DNA from: Bradyrhizobium sp. BR13661
Lineage (GTDB): Bacteria > Pseudomonadota > Alphaproteobacteria > Rhizobiales > Xanthobacteraceae
Length of the DNA: 47,962 bases
Assembly: GCF_029892425.1 (NCBI RefSeq)
Contig: NZ_JARXWB010000047.1
Span: forward strand, 1 to 47,962
Reading direction: 5' to 3'
Shown: piece after piece, positions 29,541-38,958 of the stretch
How the letters are laid out: every line of letters starts with the position of its first letter
How positions within the stretch are numbered: the first letter of the stretch is position 1
Notes under the pieces: model-generated
Told to the model about the DNA's origin: nothing
The model's input: the letters and a program-made list of their open reading frames with translations, nothing else
Databases searched by the model: none
Position numbers and translations under genes: made by a program

Positions 29541-30959
29541 TTAGCTCCTTTGATAGTCGTCTTCAATCCGGATGATGTCGTCTTCCCCGAGATAGGAGCC
29601 GGTCTGGACCTCGATCAGTTCCAGCATGATCTTGCCGGGATTCTCCATCCGGTGGACCGCGCCCATCGGGATGTAGATGGACTCGTTCTCGTGCACCGTC
29701 TTCACGGTCTCGTTCACGGTGACGCGGGCCGCACCCCGGACCACGATCCAGTGCTCGGCGCGGTGGTGATGCTTCTGCAGCGACAGACGCCCGCCCGGCT
29801 TCACGACGATGCGCTTGACCTGGTGGCGCTCGCCATTGTCGACCGACTGGTAGCTGCCCCAGGGCCGGTGCACCTTGAGATGCTCTTCAGTGACCTTCGG
29901 CGCGACGGCCTTCAGCTTGGTCACGAGACGCTTCAGGCCGTTGGCATCCTTCTGCCGCGAGACCAGCACCGCATCCGCCGTCGCGACCACGACGAGATCA
30001 TCGACGCCTTCGAGCGCGACCAGCGCGGAATCGGTGGTGACGTTGCAGTTGCGCGAATCCTCGAACACGGCGGTGCCATGCGTGGCGTTGCCTTGCGCGT
30101 CCTTCTCCGACAATTCCCACACCGCGTGCCAGGATCCGACGTCGGACCAGCCGCACGACACCGGCACCACGGCGGCGCGCGAGGTCTTTTCCATCACGGC
30201 GTAGTCGATCGAGATCGCCTTGGCCGCGCCGAAAGCCTTCGGCTCCAGCGTCACGAAGCCGAGATCGCGGCCGGCATTGGCAACCGCCGAGGACACCGCA
30301 TCCACGCTCGCCGCATCGACCTTGCGATATTCGTCGAGCAGCAGCGCTGCCGGGAACATGAAGTTGCCGCTGTTCCAGAGATAACCGGAACTGACGTAAT
30401 CGGCGGCCTTCACCGCATCCGGCTTTTCGACGAAGCGCGCAACCGCGTGCACTTCGCCCGTGATCACTTCACCCGGGCTGATATAGCCGTATTCGGTCGC
30501 GGGCCGCTCCGGCTTGACGCCGAAGGTGACGATGCGCCCGGTGCTCGCGGCAGCTAAGCCCTCGCGGCAGGCCGCGACGAAGGCGGCGTTGTCCTGCACG
30601 ACGTGGTCGGCGGCAAGCGCAAGCACGATCGCTTCACTGGTGCGCGTTTGCGCGAACACGGCTCCGGCGGCGATCGCGGGGCCGGAATCGCGGCGCATCG
30701 GCTCGAGGAGCACGTCGGCCTCGATGCCGATCTCGGCGAGCTGCTCCAGCACCATGAAGCGATAGGAGGCGTTGGTGATGACAACAGGGCGATCGAACAG
30801 CGCGGCGTCGGAGACGCGCAGCAATGTGTCCTGGAAGGTCGAGCGCGCGCCGAACAGCGGCAGGAACTGTTTTGGGCGCACCTCGCGCGAGGCCGGCCAC
30901 AGCCGCGTGCCGGCACCGCCACACATGATCAGGGGAATAATGCGTTTGTCCATCACCAT
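29541..30959 (-). CDS. manC: Mannose-1-phosphate guanylyltransferase / mannose-6-phosphate isomerase
   Basis: The start ATG 30959 has GAGG six bases upstream (ATG 30953 is an alternative), giving 472 residues, the usual size. Residues 6-30 hold the nucleotidyltransferase signature CGGAGTRLWPASREVRPKQF. The C-terminal cupin is the type II phosphomannose isomerase: VHRPWGSYQSVDNGERHQVK, LSLQKHHHRAEHWIVVRGAA. The enzyme makes mannose-6-phosphate from fructose-6-phosphate and GDP-mannose from mannose-1-phosphate, feeding exopolysaccharide, lipopolysaccharide or fucose synthesis. The gene is intact and noticeably GC-richer than its neighbours, unlike the eroded DNA around it. Named also algA, xanB or cpsB in other bacteria. 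Confidence 0.92.
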   Translation of the reverse strand: MVMDKRIIPLIMCGGAGTRLWPASREVRPKQFLPLFGARSTFQDTLLRVSDAALFDRPVVITNASYRFMVLEQLAEIGIEADVLLEPMRRDSGPAIAAGAVFAQTRTSEAIVLALAADHVVQDNAAFVAACREGLAAASTGRIVTFGVKPERPATEYGYISPGEVITGEVHAVARFVEKPDAVKAADYVSSGYLWNSGNFMFPAALLLDEYRKVDAASVDAVSSAVANAGRDLGFVTLEPKAFGAAKAISIDYAVMEKTSRAAVVPVSCGWSDVGSWHAVWELSEKDAQGNATHGTAVFEDSRNCNVTTDSALVALEGVDDLVVVATADAVLVSRQKDANGLKRLVTKLKAVAPKVTEEHLKVHRPWGSYQSVDNGERHQVKRIVVKPGGRLSLQKHHHRAEHWIVVRGAARVTVNETVKTVHENESIYIPMGAVHRMENPGKIMLELIEVQTGSYLGEDDIIRIEDDYQRS

Positions 30960-31802
30960 TTCAAACCTCGGAAGCAAACCCAAAAAAGGAAGGTGGGTGC
31001 ATCGATATTTCCGATGAGGCCGGATCGACCTCAGAAAACCGAGCGATCATTAAAGCACCGCGTTACACCTAAACACTTCTCGTTCGTTGGTAACGGGTGC
31101 GACTTAATCTAATAAAGCTTCTGGCTTCGCGCACGCACAACTTTAGGGCAAGTCGTCCGTTGCTCTGTAAACCTTAATAGCAACCCGGAGTAGACACAGC
31201 GGCTGTGGCGCGTGCTCTGTCCGGTAGTTTTGCCCCAGTGCCGATTTAATTTTTTGCAAACCTGCCGACGATCGAACCGTGGCGCATGTTTGGAACAACG
31301 TTGTTCTTCCGGCGAGCTTGGCGATGAAGGTTGTTGCTGCGTGGCGTCGGGAACTCTAGATTCGCCCTTTGGACGAGTCACATACCGACTTAACCAAGCT
31401 CCTCACAAGCTGGATCGAATTGGGGTCGTTTTGCCAACTCTCGTACTCGCTCCTTCGACTTCCGCGCCCCTATTGCCCGAACGTCGGCTTCACGATCTGG
31501 CCATGACCGCTAGGGCCAAAATCCGATCCGAAAAGCCTGCAAACATATCGCAGTTGAAGGGCCGAATGAGATCGATGCGCTATAATCAGAGTGGTGAGAG
31601 CGGCGGACGGGGCCGTGGCTCATAGCCTATGCCCAAACACCGGTAACGCCAGCACGGCATTGGATGACTCTCGGCCGGGGATCGCCTGCCTGCCTAGTGT
31701 TCGACCATTACACAAGCGGCGTGGCCAGCCAAGCATGACAGTTTTACTTATCGAATTGTCATAGATTGAGCACACAACAACGGAGCAGGCGCTGAGTGTT
31801 AG
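30960..31802. other. Long stretch without a supported gene
   Basis: About 840 bases upstream of manC contain its promoter region but no frame with clear protein pattern on either strand. Confidence 0.45.
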
Positions 31803-32051
31803 ATGTCGAAGGACAGAGCTACTGAACGCCCGTTGTCGGAAACAGAAGAACAGACCCTCTTCTGCTTGCTAAAGGAGGGCGTGACTGCGATGGAAGCTGC
31901 AACAAGACTCGGGCGAACACCTCATGCTGTTGGTAGCCTAGAACGGCCTCGCATTTCGCCCTTCGCCGCCAAAAGGAAGTCCGCCAGCCCGCTGCGGGCA
32001 GACTTCGATCACGCCCACGCGATAGCGCCTTGGGCGCAACGCCGAGGATAA
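31803..32051 (+). CDS. Small SANT/Myb-like helix-turn-helix protein, tail doubtful
   Basis: The first 45 residues read RPLSETEEQTLFCLLKEGVT then AMEAATRLGRTPHAVGSLER. The acidic helix 1 and the A-x-R-L-G-R-T-P-H-A-V turn are the same small SANT/Myb-like pattern as at 11731. After residue 48 the sequence becomes irregular, so the end may be frameshifted. It is probably a small DNA-binding protein. No RNA or operon context. Confidence 0.5.
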   Translation: MSKDRATERPLSETEEQTLFCLLKEGVTAMEAATRLGRTPHAVGSLERPRISPFAAKRKSASPLRADFDHAHAIAPWAQRRG

Positions 32052-32137
32052 TCGAGATTAGCCGCCCCCCGGTTACCCAGCGGGATCGGAAGATGCGAAC
32101 GAAGGTGAGCAACGTCTGCCGCTTTTTGGCCGCTAAA

Positions 32138-32503
32138 TTAGAAGCCGAACCAACGGATGCGGGACCAAGAGACGCGCTGATGGTAAAGGTGCGGCAGATA
32201 AAGGGGAAACGGCTCCCAATAAGCATACCGTTGATAGCGGCGGTCCGCGTGGCGCCGGTACGGACGCACCGCATCGGTTGGCTGCGCCGGGGTTGTATCG
32301 GCGATCTTCCGCACGATGGACGGGCGCGGCACTGGAGATGCCCGCGGCGCGCCCGATGACGGCATATCGGTCTGCGAATTGGGAGCGCTTTCGGCGGGCG
32401 GTACCGACGGTGGAGGGGCGACGGCGTCTTCCCCATGGCTCGGAGCATAGGTTGCGGCAAGAAGCAGGGTTGCGACCGTGAGCCTGGTATAGATCATCTT
32501 CAT
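32138..32503 (-). CDS. Exported proline-rich protein
   Basis: ATG 32503 follows GGGAG and gives 121 residues. Residues 1-24 (MKMIYTRLTVATLLLAATYA) form a signal peptide. The next 50 residues are proline- and serine-rich (PPPSVPPAESAPNS), then a basic tyrosine/arginine-rich C-terminus (RPYRRHADRRYQRYAYWEPF). This layout resembles small rhizobial cell-envelope proteins. No function is known. It lies about 100 bases downstream of the OmpA-family gene on the same strand and may share its transcript. Confidence 0.55.
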   Translation of the reverse strand: MKMIYTRLTVATLLLAATYAPSHGEDAVAPPPSVPPAESAPNSQTDMPSSGAPRASPVPRPSIVRKIADTTPAQPTDAVRPYRRHADRRYQRYAYWEPFPLYLPHLYHQRVSWSRIRWFGF

Positions 32504-32606
32504 GTGAAACTCCCAAATCATTCCATATGATGCATACCTACTGCCCATACGAGCAGCTCCAACGTTCGCACGATCTCCGTCGGAACACCGACCAGACTAA
32601 GAGAAC

Positions 32607-33248
32607 TCATTTCGAAGCGGTCTTAGTTTCCATATTCACGACTTGGACGCGGCGGTTTATCGCGGCGTCAGGATGATCCAAGTCTTTCAGCCTGGACTCG
32701 CCATAGCCGACTGTAACGAGATCGCCGCCGGAAATACCGTAGTGGTCAACAAGGTAACGCTTAATGGCATCGGCCCGTCGCTCGGAAAGATCCTGATTGA
32801 AGGCATCATTGCCAACCGCATCGGTGTGGCCCGCGACAACGAAGGTCGACCCCTTCAGACCTGGATCTGAGAGCGCCTTGCCGAGCGCCTCAACGGACGC
32901 CATTGACGTCGGGCTGATGGCGGCCGAGTTGAAGTCGAACTGGATCTCCAGATCGATATTTGGCTTGGCCGAGGCGATCTCGGCGATTTCTTCGCGCTCG
33001 CTCGACGATAGCGATCGGGTCCTTCGGTTACGGACGCTGTTGAGAACGTCGTCGGCATGCGCCTTTGCAGCGGGGTCGACTTGCGGAGCAACCGAAAGGC
33101 TGCGGGTCAGCGGTTTCGGCTTCAAGGCGGAGAGAATTTGGTCGGCCGACACGTTGACCTCTCCGGCGAATGCAAACCCTGCCGTCGTCGAAAAAGCAGC
33201 ACTGAGCACAATCGCCCGTATTGGAAAAAGCCGATGAAAACGAGCCAT
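32607..33248 (-). CDS. OmpA-family peptidoglycan-binding lipid-envelope protein
   Basis: ATG 33248 with GGGG eight bases upstream gives 213 residues. Residues 1-28 are a signal peptide (IVLSAAFSTTAGFAFAG). The C-terminal OmpA domain has IQFDFNSAAISPTSMASVEA, FVVAGHTDAVGNDAFNQDLS, ERRADAIKRYLVDHYGI and RRVQVVNME, the full peptidoglycan-binding motif set (GHTD, N-x-x-LS-x-RA). No beta barrel precedes it, so it is a periplasmic or outer-membrane anchored protein holding the cell wall. It is divergent from a caspase-like gene with a shared GTGA-N6-TCAC palindrome between them. Confidence 0.85.
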   Translation of the reverse strand: MARFHRLFPIRAIVLSAAFSTTAGFAFAGEVNVSADQILSALKPKPLTRSLSVAPQVDPAAKAHADDVLNSVRNRRTRSLSSSEREEIAEIASAKPNIDLEIQFDFNSAAISPTSMASVEALGKALSDPGLKGSTFVVAGHTDAVGNDAFNQDLSERRADAIKRYLVDHYGISGGDLVTVGYGESRLKDLDHPDAAINRRVQVVNMETKTASK

Positions 33249-33322
33249 GATCATATCCCCGTTGGTAGGCCTGAACATTCCATTCGTGATTATCAGCATA
33301 GACGCATTGGGGAGACTTGACC

Positions 33323-33336
33323 GTGATGTACATCAC
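33323..33336. promoter_or_regulatory. Perfect 14-bp CRP/FNR-type palindrome
   Basis: GTGATGTACATCAC is a perfect palindrome of the GTGA-N6-TCAC type, 75 bases upstream of the OmpA-family start and 250 bases before the caspase start. Confidence 0.65.
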
Positions 33337-33481
33337 CCACTCGACAATCATCCTTGACCGAGCCGTGTGCCGCTTCGGCGTCAGCTAGGTTCTTTGTTTA
33401 AACTTGGCTGTCGCGGATACGAGGCATAAGCTACTGCCGCCGAGCGCGCGGAAAGCAGTTGTATGGTGGTCTAAAATCTCC

Positions 33482-33495
33482 GTGATTTAGGTCAC
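33482..33495. promoter_or_regulatory. CRP/FNR-type palindrome
   Basis: GTGATTTAGGTCAC (GTGA-N6-TCAC), 90 bases upstream of the caspase gene start. It shares the half-sites of the sites at 17257, 17347 and 33323. Confidence 0.6.
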
Positions 33496-33584
33496 AGTTT
33501 GCGCCCAGAGAGCGGCACAAGATGAGATCTGTTCGGGTTGGCGAGAGATGTGATGATTTGCTGGGTAACCAGGGAGACACGATA

Positions 33585-34997
33585 ATGCGCTTCTTGATTG
33601 CAACAGTAATGGCAGTAGCTTTTCTGGTGAGCGCGGATGCGGCCTTTGCCGAAAAGCGAGTCGCCTTTGTCGTCGGCAACGGCGCCTACAAGAACGTCAC
33701 GCAATTGCCGAACCCACCGATCGACGCCAAGGCGATGGCATCCACGCTGCGCAATGTCGGCTTCGAGGTGATCGAAGGATCGAATCTCACGCGCGACCAA
33801 ATGATGGCGAAACTCCTGGACTTTGGCGGGAAGGCGCAGGGCTCCGATGTCGCTGTATTTTATTATGCCGGGCACGGCATCGCGGTTGACGGCAGCAACT
33901 ATCTGTTGCCGGTCGATGCCGACATCAAATCTGAAATGGATGTCAAGCTGGGCGCGGCGATCAACATCGACCTGACGCTCGACCAGACCATGGCCGACGC
34001 CAAGGTCAAGCTGGTCTTCCTCGATGCCTGCCGCGACAATCCCTTTGCCGCCAAGATCAGGGCCAACTCGGCGACCCGCGGCGTCAACGTGCAGAGCGGC
34101 TTGGCCGAGATGAAGTCAGGCGAAGGCACGCTGATCGCGTTTGCAACCGGCCCGGGACAGACCGCGCTCGACGGCCAGGAGGGCAACAACAGCCCCTTTA
34201 CCCGCGCGCTGATCGACAACATCACCAAGCCCGGCGTCGAGATCCAGCAGGCGATGACCTCGGTGCGCGCCCAGGTCAATGAAGAGACCAACAAAGGCCA
34301 GCTGCCCTGGGGCCATACCAATCTGATCGGCGCCGTCTACCTCAATCCGGCGCAACCGACTGAGCAGGTGGCAAACGCGGCTACGACCGCGTCGAGCGGC
34401 GCGCGAGCGGCCAGCAGCAACTCGGACGGAGTCGAGCTCGAATACTGGCGCTCGGTGAAGGAGACCAACAAGCCCGAAGAGCTGAACGCCTATCTATCCG
34501 CTTATCCGAACGGCCAATTCAGGGCGCTGGCGCTGGCGCGTCTGGCAGCGATCCAGAACGGGCCGTCGACCACCACGCGTAACCTCAACGCCGGCGTCGA
34601 TCCCGCAACTTTCACGGATGACGCCAACCAGCTCACCGAGGACCAGATCGGCCTCGACAAAGGCCAGCGCCGCGACGTGCAGCGCCGCCTCAACGGGCTC
34701 GGCTTCGACACCAAGGTCACGGGCGTGTTTAACGATGACACCCGCTCAGTGTTGAAGCGCTGGCAGGCCGCCCGCGGCTATCCATCAACCGGTTATCTCA
34801 ACAAGCTTCAGCATAAAGCGCTTCTGGGAGAGATCGTTGCCAGCAACTCCGGAAGCAGCGACGAAACGGCCGAAGACAGGCCCGCCCGGCGCGCGCGCCG
34901 GAGCAGTGGCGGTGGCGGCGGTCGTAGTGGTAGTGGATCCTTTGCAGGCCCGGGACAGCTTTTTGGGGGTATTGTGCACGGTGTGTTTGGGCGATAG
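33585..34997 (+). CDS. Exported caspase-like protein with peptidoglycan-binding domain
   Basis: ATG 33585 with AGGGAG gives 470 residues. Residues 1-23 are a signal peptide (AFLVSADAAFAE). The caspase domain follows: RVAFVVGNGAY, His97 in YYAGHG and Cys149 in LDACRDNPF, both intact. About 285-335 is a Sel1/TPR-like short helical part (ELEYWRSVKETNKPEELNAY). About 365-430 is a peptidoglycan-binding domain (QRRDVQRRLNGLGFDTKVTG, TRSVLKRWQAARGYPSTGYL). The tail is Gly/Ser-rich. It probably acts in the periplasm near the cell wall. It is a distinct relative of the 17537-19774 protein, without the long charged coil. Confidence 0.85.
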   Translation: MRFLIATVMAVAFLVSADAAFAEKRVAFVVGNGAYKNVTQLPNPPIDAKAMASTLRNVGFEVIEGSNLTRDQMMAKLLDFGGKAQGSDVAVFYYAGHGIAVDGSNYLLPVDADIKSEMDVKLGAAINIDLTLDQTMADAKVKLVFLDACRDNPFAAKIRANSATRGVNVQSGLAEMKSGEGTLIAFATGPGQTALDGQEGNNSPFTRALIDNITKPGVEIQQAMTSVRAQVNEETNKGQLPWGHTNLIGAVYLNPAQPTEQVANAATTASSGARAASSNSDGVELEYWRSVKETNKPEELNAYLSAYPNGQFRALALARLAAIQNGPSTTTRNLNAGVDPATFTDDANQLTEDQIGLDKGQRRDVQRRLNGLGFDTKVTGVFNDDTRSVLKRWQAARGYPSTGYLNKLQHKALLGEIVASNSGSSDETAEDRPARRARRSSGGGGGRSGSGSFAGPGQLFGGIVHGVFGR

Positions 34998-35003
34998 TTC
35001 GGC

Positions 35004-35703
35004 GATCAAACCGATTCCGATTTCGACACCTCTGAGATCGTCACCCTCAAATTGATCCGCAGAAATGCGGCTATCCTCATCTTCGCTCTTGAGGTCGGAG
35101 CCCTTGCGATTTCGCTCCGAAGCAAGCCAGCAGGTACCGCAAAGCGGTAGCGAAGCTCCGCAAGGCCGGATGCGGTCGCTCGATACTCAAGGCCAGCAGC
35201 TGTATCTCGCGCTTCGATCCACGCATGCCGGAGGAACATAGTCTTCGTTTCCGGAGCGTCAGGAAGTTGGGAACAATGCAATTAACCACCGGCGAAAGAG
35301 GTTGAGAAGCCGCCTATGGTGCGGATTAAACACTATGCAAGGCACGTCTCGGAAGCGCGCTCTGGGTGTCGGAGTTCGTGAAGGATGCCTTGAAGTCTCC
35401 GCTTGCCTTTCCTGAGAAGCGATATCGCAACGCATCATTGAAAAGTCGTTACGCGGAAGACTTGTGAACGGTTGATGCATCGGTCGCGTCGCCTGCCTTC
35501 TGCGTCAAAGCTACCCGCGATCATCACTCCGGCATCCGCCTGACCTCGGAGTAAATAGGTCGGCCGACCGCGCTTGATCCGGCCATCCATTTGAGCGGAG
35601 ACTTAAATGAGCGGGCTTGGTCCTCTGTTTCGGCGGTCAAATTGGGACTCGCTTAACTTTTATGCAGTTGCCTTGGGCATTCTCTATTCATTGGATCACA
35701 AAT
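35004..35703. other. Stretch without a firmly supported gene
   Basis: A minus-strand frame (about 35239-35006) contains FLRHAWIEARDTAAGLEYRA then TASGLAELRYRFAVPA, which may be the end of a small regulator-like protein, but I cannot confirm it. Nothing else is visible. Confidence 0.3.
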
Positions 35704-35913
35704 ATGCCCAAGGAATTGAAATCAGCGCGAGAGCTCTCTGACATCATCCACCAAGTGGTCGGCGTGCCTGGACTGGATATTACGGTGCGTCGAGATCATG
35801 CCTATGGCTGGCAGCCGATCGTTCTGTCCGCACCCGGCAATCCTATCGGCTTCCAACGGCGGGTTGAGGAGATCGCCCTTCGGATGCGCATGCAGTACGA
35901 TCTCGCGAACTGA
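35704..35913 (+). CDS. Small hypothetical protein, 69 aa
   Basis: ATG 35704 starts where protein pattern begins: MPKELKSARELSDIIHQVVG, then VPGLDITVRRDHAYGWQPIV and ending with a helix RRVEEIALRMRMQYDLAN. It looks like a small alpha/beta protein with a W-x-P motif, seen as a hypothetical in Bradyrhizobium. The codons before 35704 are non-descript. Confidence 0.5.
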   Translation: MPKELKSARELSDIIHQVVGVPGLDITVRRDHAYGWQPIVLSAPGNPIGFQRRVEEIALRMRMQYDLAN

Positions 35914-36023
35914 CACTGACCAAAGCGCGGCTCGACGTCTGTGTGGGAAGTAGCCGCAGCAGATCGCGCACGCGAAGCGACGGCTGCGTGGTCCAGTACT
36001 CCCGCTATTCGCCGTTGCGCGAT

Positions 36024-36200
36024 CTAAGCAGCGATGTCGAAGGAGGCGATCAGCTCGCGTAGATCCTGTGCCAGTTCGCGATAGTGCTGGCCCGCGCGCA
36101 GATAAAGCTCGCGGTTCTCTACATCTGCGCGCCTGGCAATTGCTTCGCACTCATCTGCGAGGGTTTCAAAACGTTCAAGCTTGGCTTCAAAACCGGTCAT
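36024..36200 (-). CDS. Small helical hypothetical protein, 58 aa
   Basis: ATG 36200 with GAGGG eight bases upstream encodes 58 residues ending at TAG 36024. MTGFEAKLERFETLADECEA and IARRADVENRELYLRAGQHY, then RELAQDLRELIASFDIAA, form three amphipathic helices. The ADECEAIARRA segment recalls the ADECR-LA helix of the remnant at 36413. The gene is probably real; it was short enough to be missed by length filters. Function is unknown. Confidence 0.6.
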   Translation of the reverse strand: MTGFEAKLERFETLADECEAIARRADVENRELYLRAGQHYRELAQDLRELIASFDIAA

Positions 36201-36412
36201 CGAGACGCCCTCAATACCTTATTAATTCTTGAAAGACGGACACGCTAATTCCCAGCATAGGCCAAGGCAACCATTGTTTTTGATCCGTGCGCGTGAGGTC
36301 ACAGAATACCGTTTGCCGGCAGAACGCACTCTGCAATTCACTCCAGAGGAACACCTACCGGGGCTGCTCTATTAGCGAGGGGAGATCCCGTGTCCGAGCC
36401 GACGCCCAGCGA

Positions 36413-36570
36413 TTGAAGTGCAACGCTGATGAATGCCGCGGTTTGGCGGCGGAAGCCGTTAGCGAAGTGGATAGGCAGGCCTGGCTCCGGCTCTGCTGCG
36501 CGGTGGGACAAGCTTGCAGATCACGCGCGGCAGCATCGGGGCCTTTTTTCGGTACCAATGGTCTTTTCGT
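36413..36570 (+). pseudogene. ADECR-type small helical protein, frameshifted
   Basis: From TTG 36413 the frame gives KCNADECRGLAAEAVSEVDR then QAWLRL, the start of a small rhizobial protein (A-D-E-C-R-x-L-A-x-x-A, W-L-R-LA-x-x-W-x-KLA). The next block ARWDKLADHARQHRG is present one frame away, so an indel at about 36493 breaks the gene. Function unknown. Confidence 0.55.
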
Positions 36571-36662
36571 CGGAAGGCCTTCGTGCCGCCCCTGTCTACA
36601 GAAGTCTCTCAAGCCGGTGTTAAAGACGGCCGGCTCTTCGGCCGCGCCTTGCGCGCCGGCTG

Positions 36663-36881
36663 ATGACCAATCCGACCCCCGCCGCTTCATTCCTCAGCGG
36701 GGAGCCGGTCCATGGGGCTGGAGAAAGCGCACAAGATGCCGACGATTTCGAGCGAGGATTTAACGAATTCTCAGCACGACATGGGCAACGGTATCGAATG
36801 GAATGCTTTCGCGGAATTCTAATCGGTACGCCCATCAGCCTAATGCTGTGGGCAATGGTCTTGTGGACATTCTGGCGGTAG
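36663..36881 (+). CDS. Small membrane protein, 72 aa
   Basis: ATG 36663 opens a protein with a polar acidic N-terminal half (GAGESAQDADDFERGFNEFS) and one membrane helix at the C-terminus (RGILIGTPISLMLWAMVLWT). It is probably tail-anchored. The ribosome site is weak. No family was recognised. Confidence 0.45.
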   Translation: MTNPTPAASFLSGEPVHGAGESAQDADDFERGFNEFSARHGQRYRMECFRGILIGTPISLMLWAMVLWTFWR

Positions 36882-38019
36882 TCCTCGTCTATACTCCTTC
36901 CGAGGCGGAGTGAGCCTGCCCCCTTCAAGGAAGAACCAAATAAGTCGCGTGTCGCCGGTGATGGATTACTTGCGACACAAAAGCCTTGAACCCGTTGGTA
37001 GCCTGGGCCGGGCACCTATGACGCGCGGAGGCACAAAAAACGCTAGATCGCGCTGTGTTTCATCACCGGGAGATTTTCGGGTGATGACGGTGGTCCTGAT
37101 CAATTGATCCTCGGGATATTGGACATCGATCAAAGCTCAATCGTAGGCGCGTTCAACTTTGCTATCCACTCCGGCGCCCCTGTGAGCCCGGCGCCCTTCG
37201 GCCGAAGCTGTTTCAGCTGCGCACGCTGCTTGGAGATGTCGTGGACATCGCGTTCATGAACTTCGAGCAAAATCTCTTGGCCCTCGCCATGCACGTGTTC
37301 TTGCTCAACAGCCCGTCAGTCGCTTTAGTCCTGCGCCGTGAGCGGCCGTTTTTCTCCACGCAACTGCGGCAATACATCCCGAAAGGTGAACTTCTCCGTC
37401 TACCGCGTCGTCTTGCTCGTCATGGCTCCCCTCAGGAGTTTGGAGCCTGCGGCAATACCCCGGGGCGGCCAACACCAACGGCCGCTTCCGCGCTTTCGGC
37501 TGAACCACGTTCATCGCCATTCTTGAACGCCGCCCCGTTCCGCTGACTTCACAGCTTCTCGCCGCTATTTGCCCTAGCCAATTTCTGTTCGGCTTTAGCA
37601 AACTAAGTAGTCGCATAGCGCTCAAAACGTTCGCAGAAATTGATCGTCTGGGCTCCTCCATATACCAAGGTGGCGCGGCGCTCGAAGCCAGGTGGCAGAC
37701 TTCATCGTAACGAATGTTGGACCAAAACTCCTCGAGGTGCTTATGCAAAGTGCAGCCTTTGATCCTTAATGTCAGAGACGTTGTCGAATAGACCAGTCCA
37801 AAGATTGTCCACGACGACACAGCTTTCTAAGTCGGCCCTCGATGCTGGCGATCGCAAAAGTGGAAGCCGATAAACCCGCATCTACCAGCCCCATCACATG
37901 AACCATATTCACGCCAGATCGAATATGAAATTGCGATAACCTGAACGATGGCGATAGTAATCTATCTCTTTAGGCTGCTCCAAACGTCACTGTTTGTATA
38001 GATTTAAGGTTATTTACCG
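36882..38019. other. Long stretch without a supported gene
   Basis: About 1.1 kb without convincing genes. A plus-strand frame near 37195-37330 reads LFQLRTLLGDVVDIAFMNFE, QNLLALAMHVFLL, which may be a gene fragment of unknown kind. It precedes the damaged glycosyltransferase. Confidence 0.4.
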
Positions 38020-38469
38020 TTGTCATCACGCAATTCTATTAACGGTCGCGAAGCACAGAGCCCTCTGGTTTCGGTTGTCATTCCGGCCTACAACGCGCAA
38101 GAATTTATTGAACGAACGCTTCATTCGGCGCTTGCCCAAACTTATCTCAACCTTGAAGTCTTGGTTATTGACGATTGGCTCTACGGACCGCACCCTAGAC
38201 ATAGTTCAAAGGCTGGCTCGTGCAGACGCTCGCGTTAGGGTTTTTAGCATACCAAACGCCGGCGTTGCAGAAGCAAGGAATCTTGGACTTAAGAATTCTT
38301 CTGGCGGGTACGTCGCTTTCTTAGATGCCGACGATTTATGGCACCCAAACAAGATTGAAGCGCAGCTCGCCGCATTGAATGCGGCAGCCGACGCAGCCGC
38401 TTGCTACGTTATGTTTCGAGCAACTGATCTATTGGACGCGGTGTCAGCGAACTCTCCCGAGGATTTCCA
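38020..38469 (+). pseudogene. Family 2 glycosyltransferase, frameshifted and truncated
   Basis: TTG 38020 opens LVSVVIPAYNAQEFIERTLH, SALAQTYLNLEVLVIDD, the start of a GT-A fold family 2 enzyme. An extra T at about 38176 shifts the frame; the protein then continues as GSTDRTLDIVQRLARADARV, GYVAFLDADDLWHPNKIEAQ with the DAD metal-binding motif intact. At about 38465 the gene joins IS5-type sequence. Only about 150 of the usual 250-350 codons remain. It once added a sugar to a growing surface polysaccharide or glycolipid. Confidence 0.85.
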
Positions 38470-38812
38470 ATATTTCTGCGACGAAGTGGTGTTCTGGCAT
38501 GAGCTGCCGTTGACCGCTCGTCGTTGACCCGCTCTCTACCCACCTGTCGCACAGCGCCTCGTCAGACAAATTCTGCATATGAGGATGAACAAGCCCGGCC
38601 ACAAGCCTCGTTGGCGGCGGCGGTAGCCCGGCCCCATGCGACAAACTAAATTGGAGCGCTTCGCCAGCCCAATCAATCTCCGACGACCAGCGGATGACGA
38701 AGGTTGATGATCGCCTCCAGAGAAGCCCGAAAATAGGTCGTCCTGGCGATCGTCGCGCGATCTGACACACGGTCCGTTCTCCAATAGCGAATTTTTCCGC
38801 TAGAGGAATCAC
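38470..38812 (-). mobile_element. IS5-family transposase remnant with inverted segment
   Basis: On the minus strand (about 38740-38540) the frame reads SSEIDWAGEALQFSLSHGAG, PPPTRLVAGL, HMQNLSDEALCDRWVE, the N-terminal part of an IS5-type transposase. The next expected block (QYFC-EE-F-HELP) instead lies on the plus strand, fused to the glycosyltransferase (38466-38527: FQYFCDEVVFWHELPLTARR). The two parts face opposite ways, so the element was rearranged after insertion. No terminal repeats were found. Confidence 0.7.
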
Positions 38813-38958
38813 GATCCGCCAAAATCCGGTATCCTAAAACAGAAAATTGACACCCCGGCTTTCTTGCAAAATCGAATACTTGCTCAGGTTAGATCACCGC
38901 GACACATCAATCACGTCCGAATTCTTTACGGACGACTCGGTAGCAGCCCGCAAAACAA

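Noticed and set aside
29298..30557. 419-residue plus-strand frame
   Set aside because: Opposite-strand shadow of the GC-rich manC-type gene.
36290..36303. GTGAGGTCAC as a further CRP/FNR-type site
   Set aside because: Spacing is two bases, not six, and it does not precede a caspase or envelope gene.
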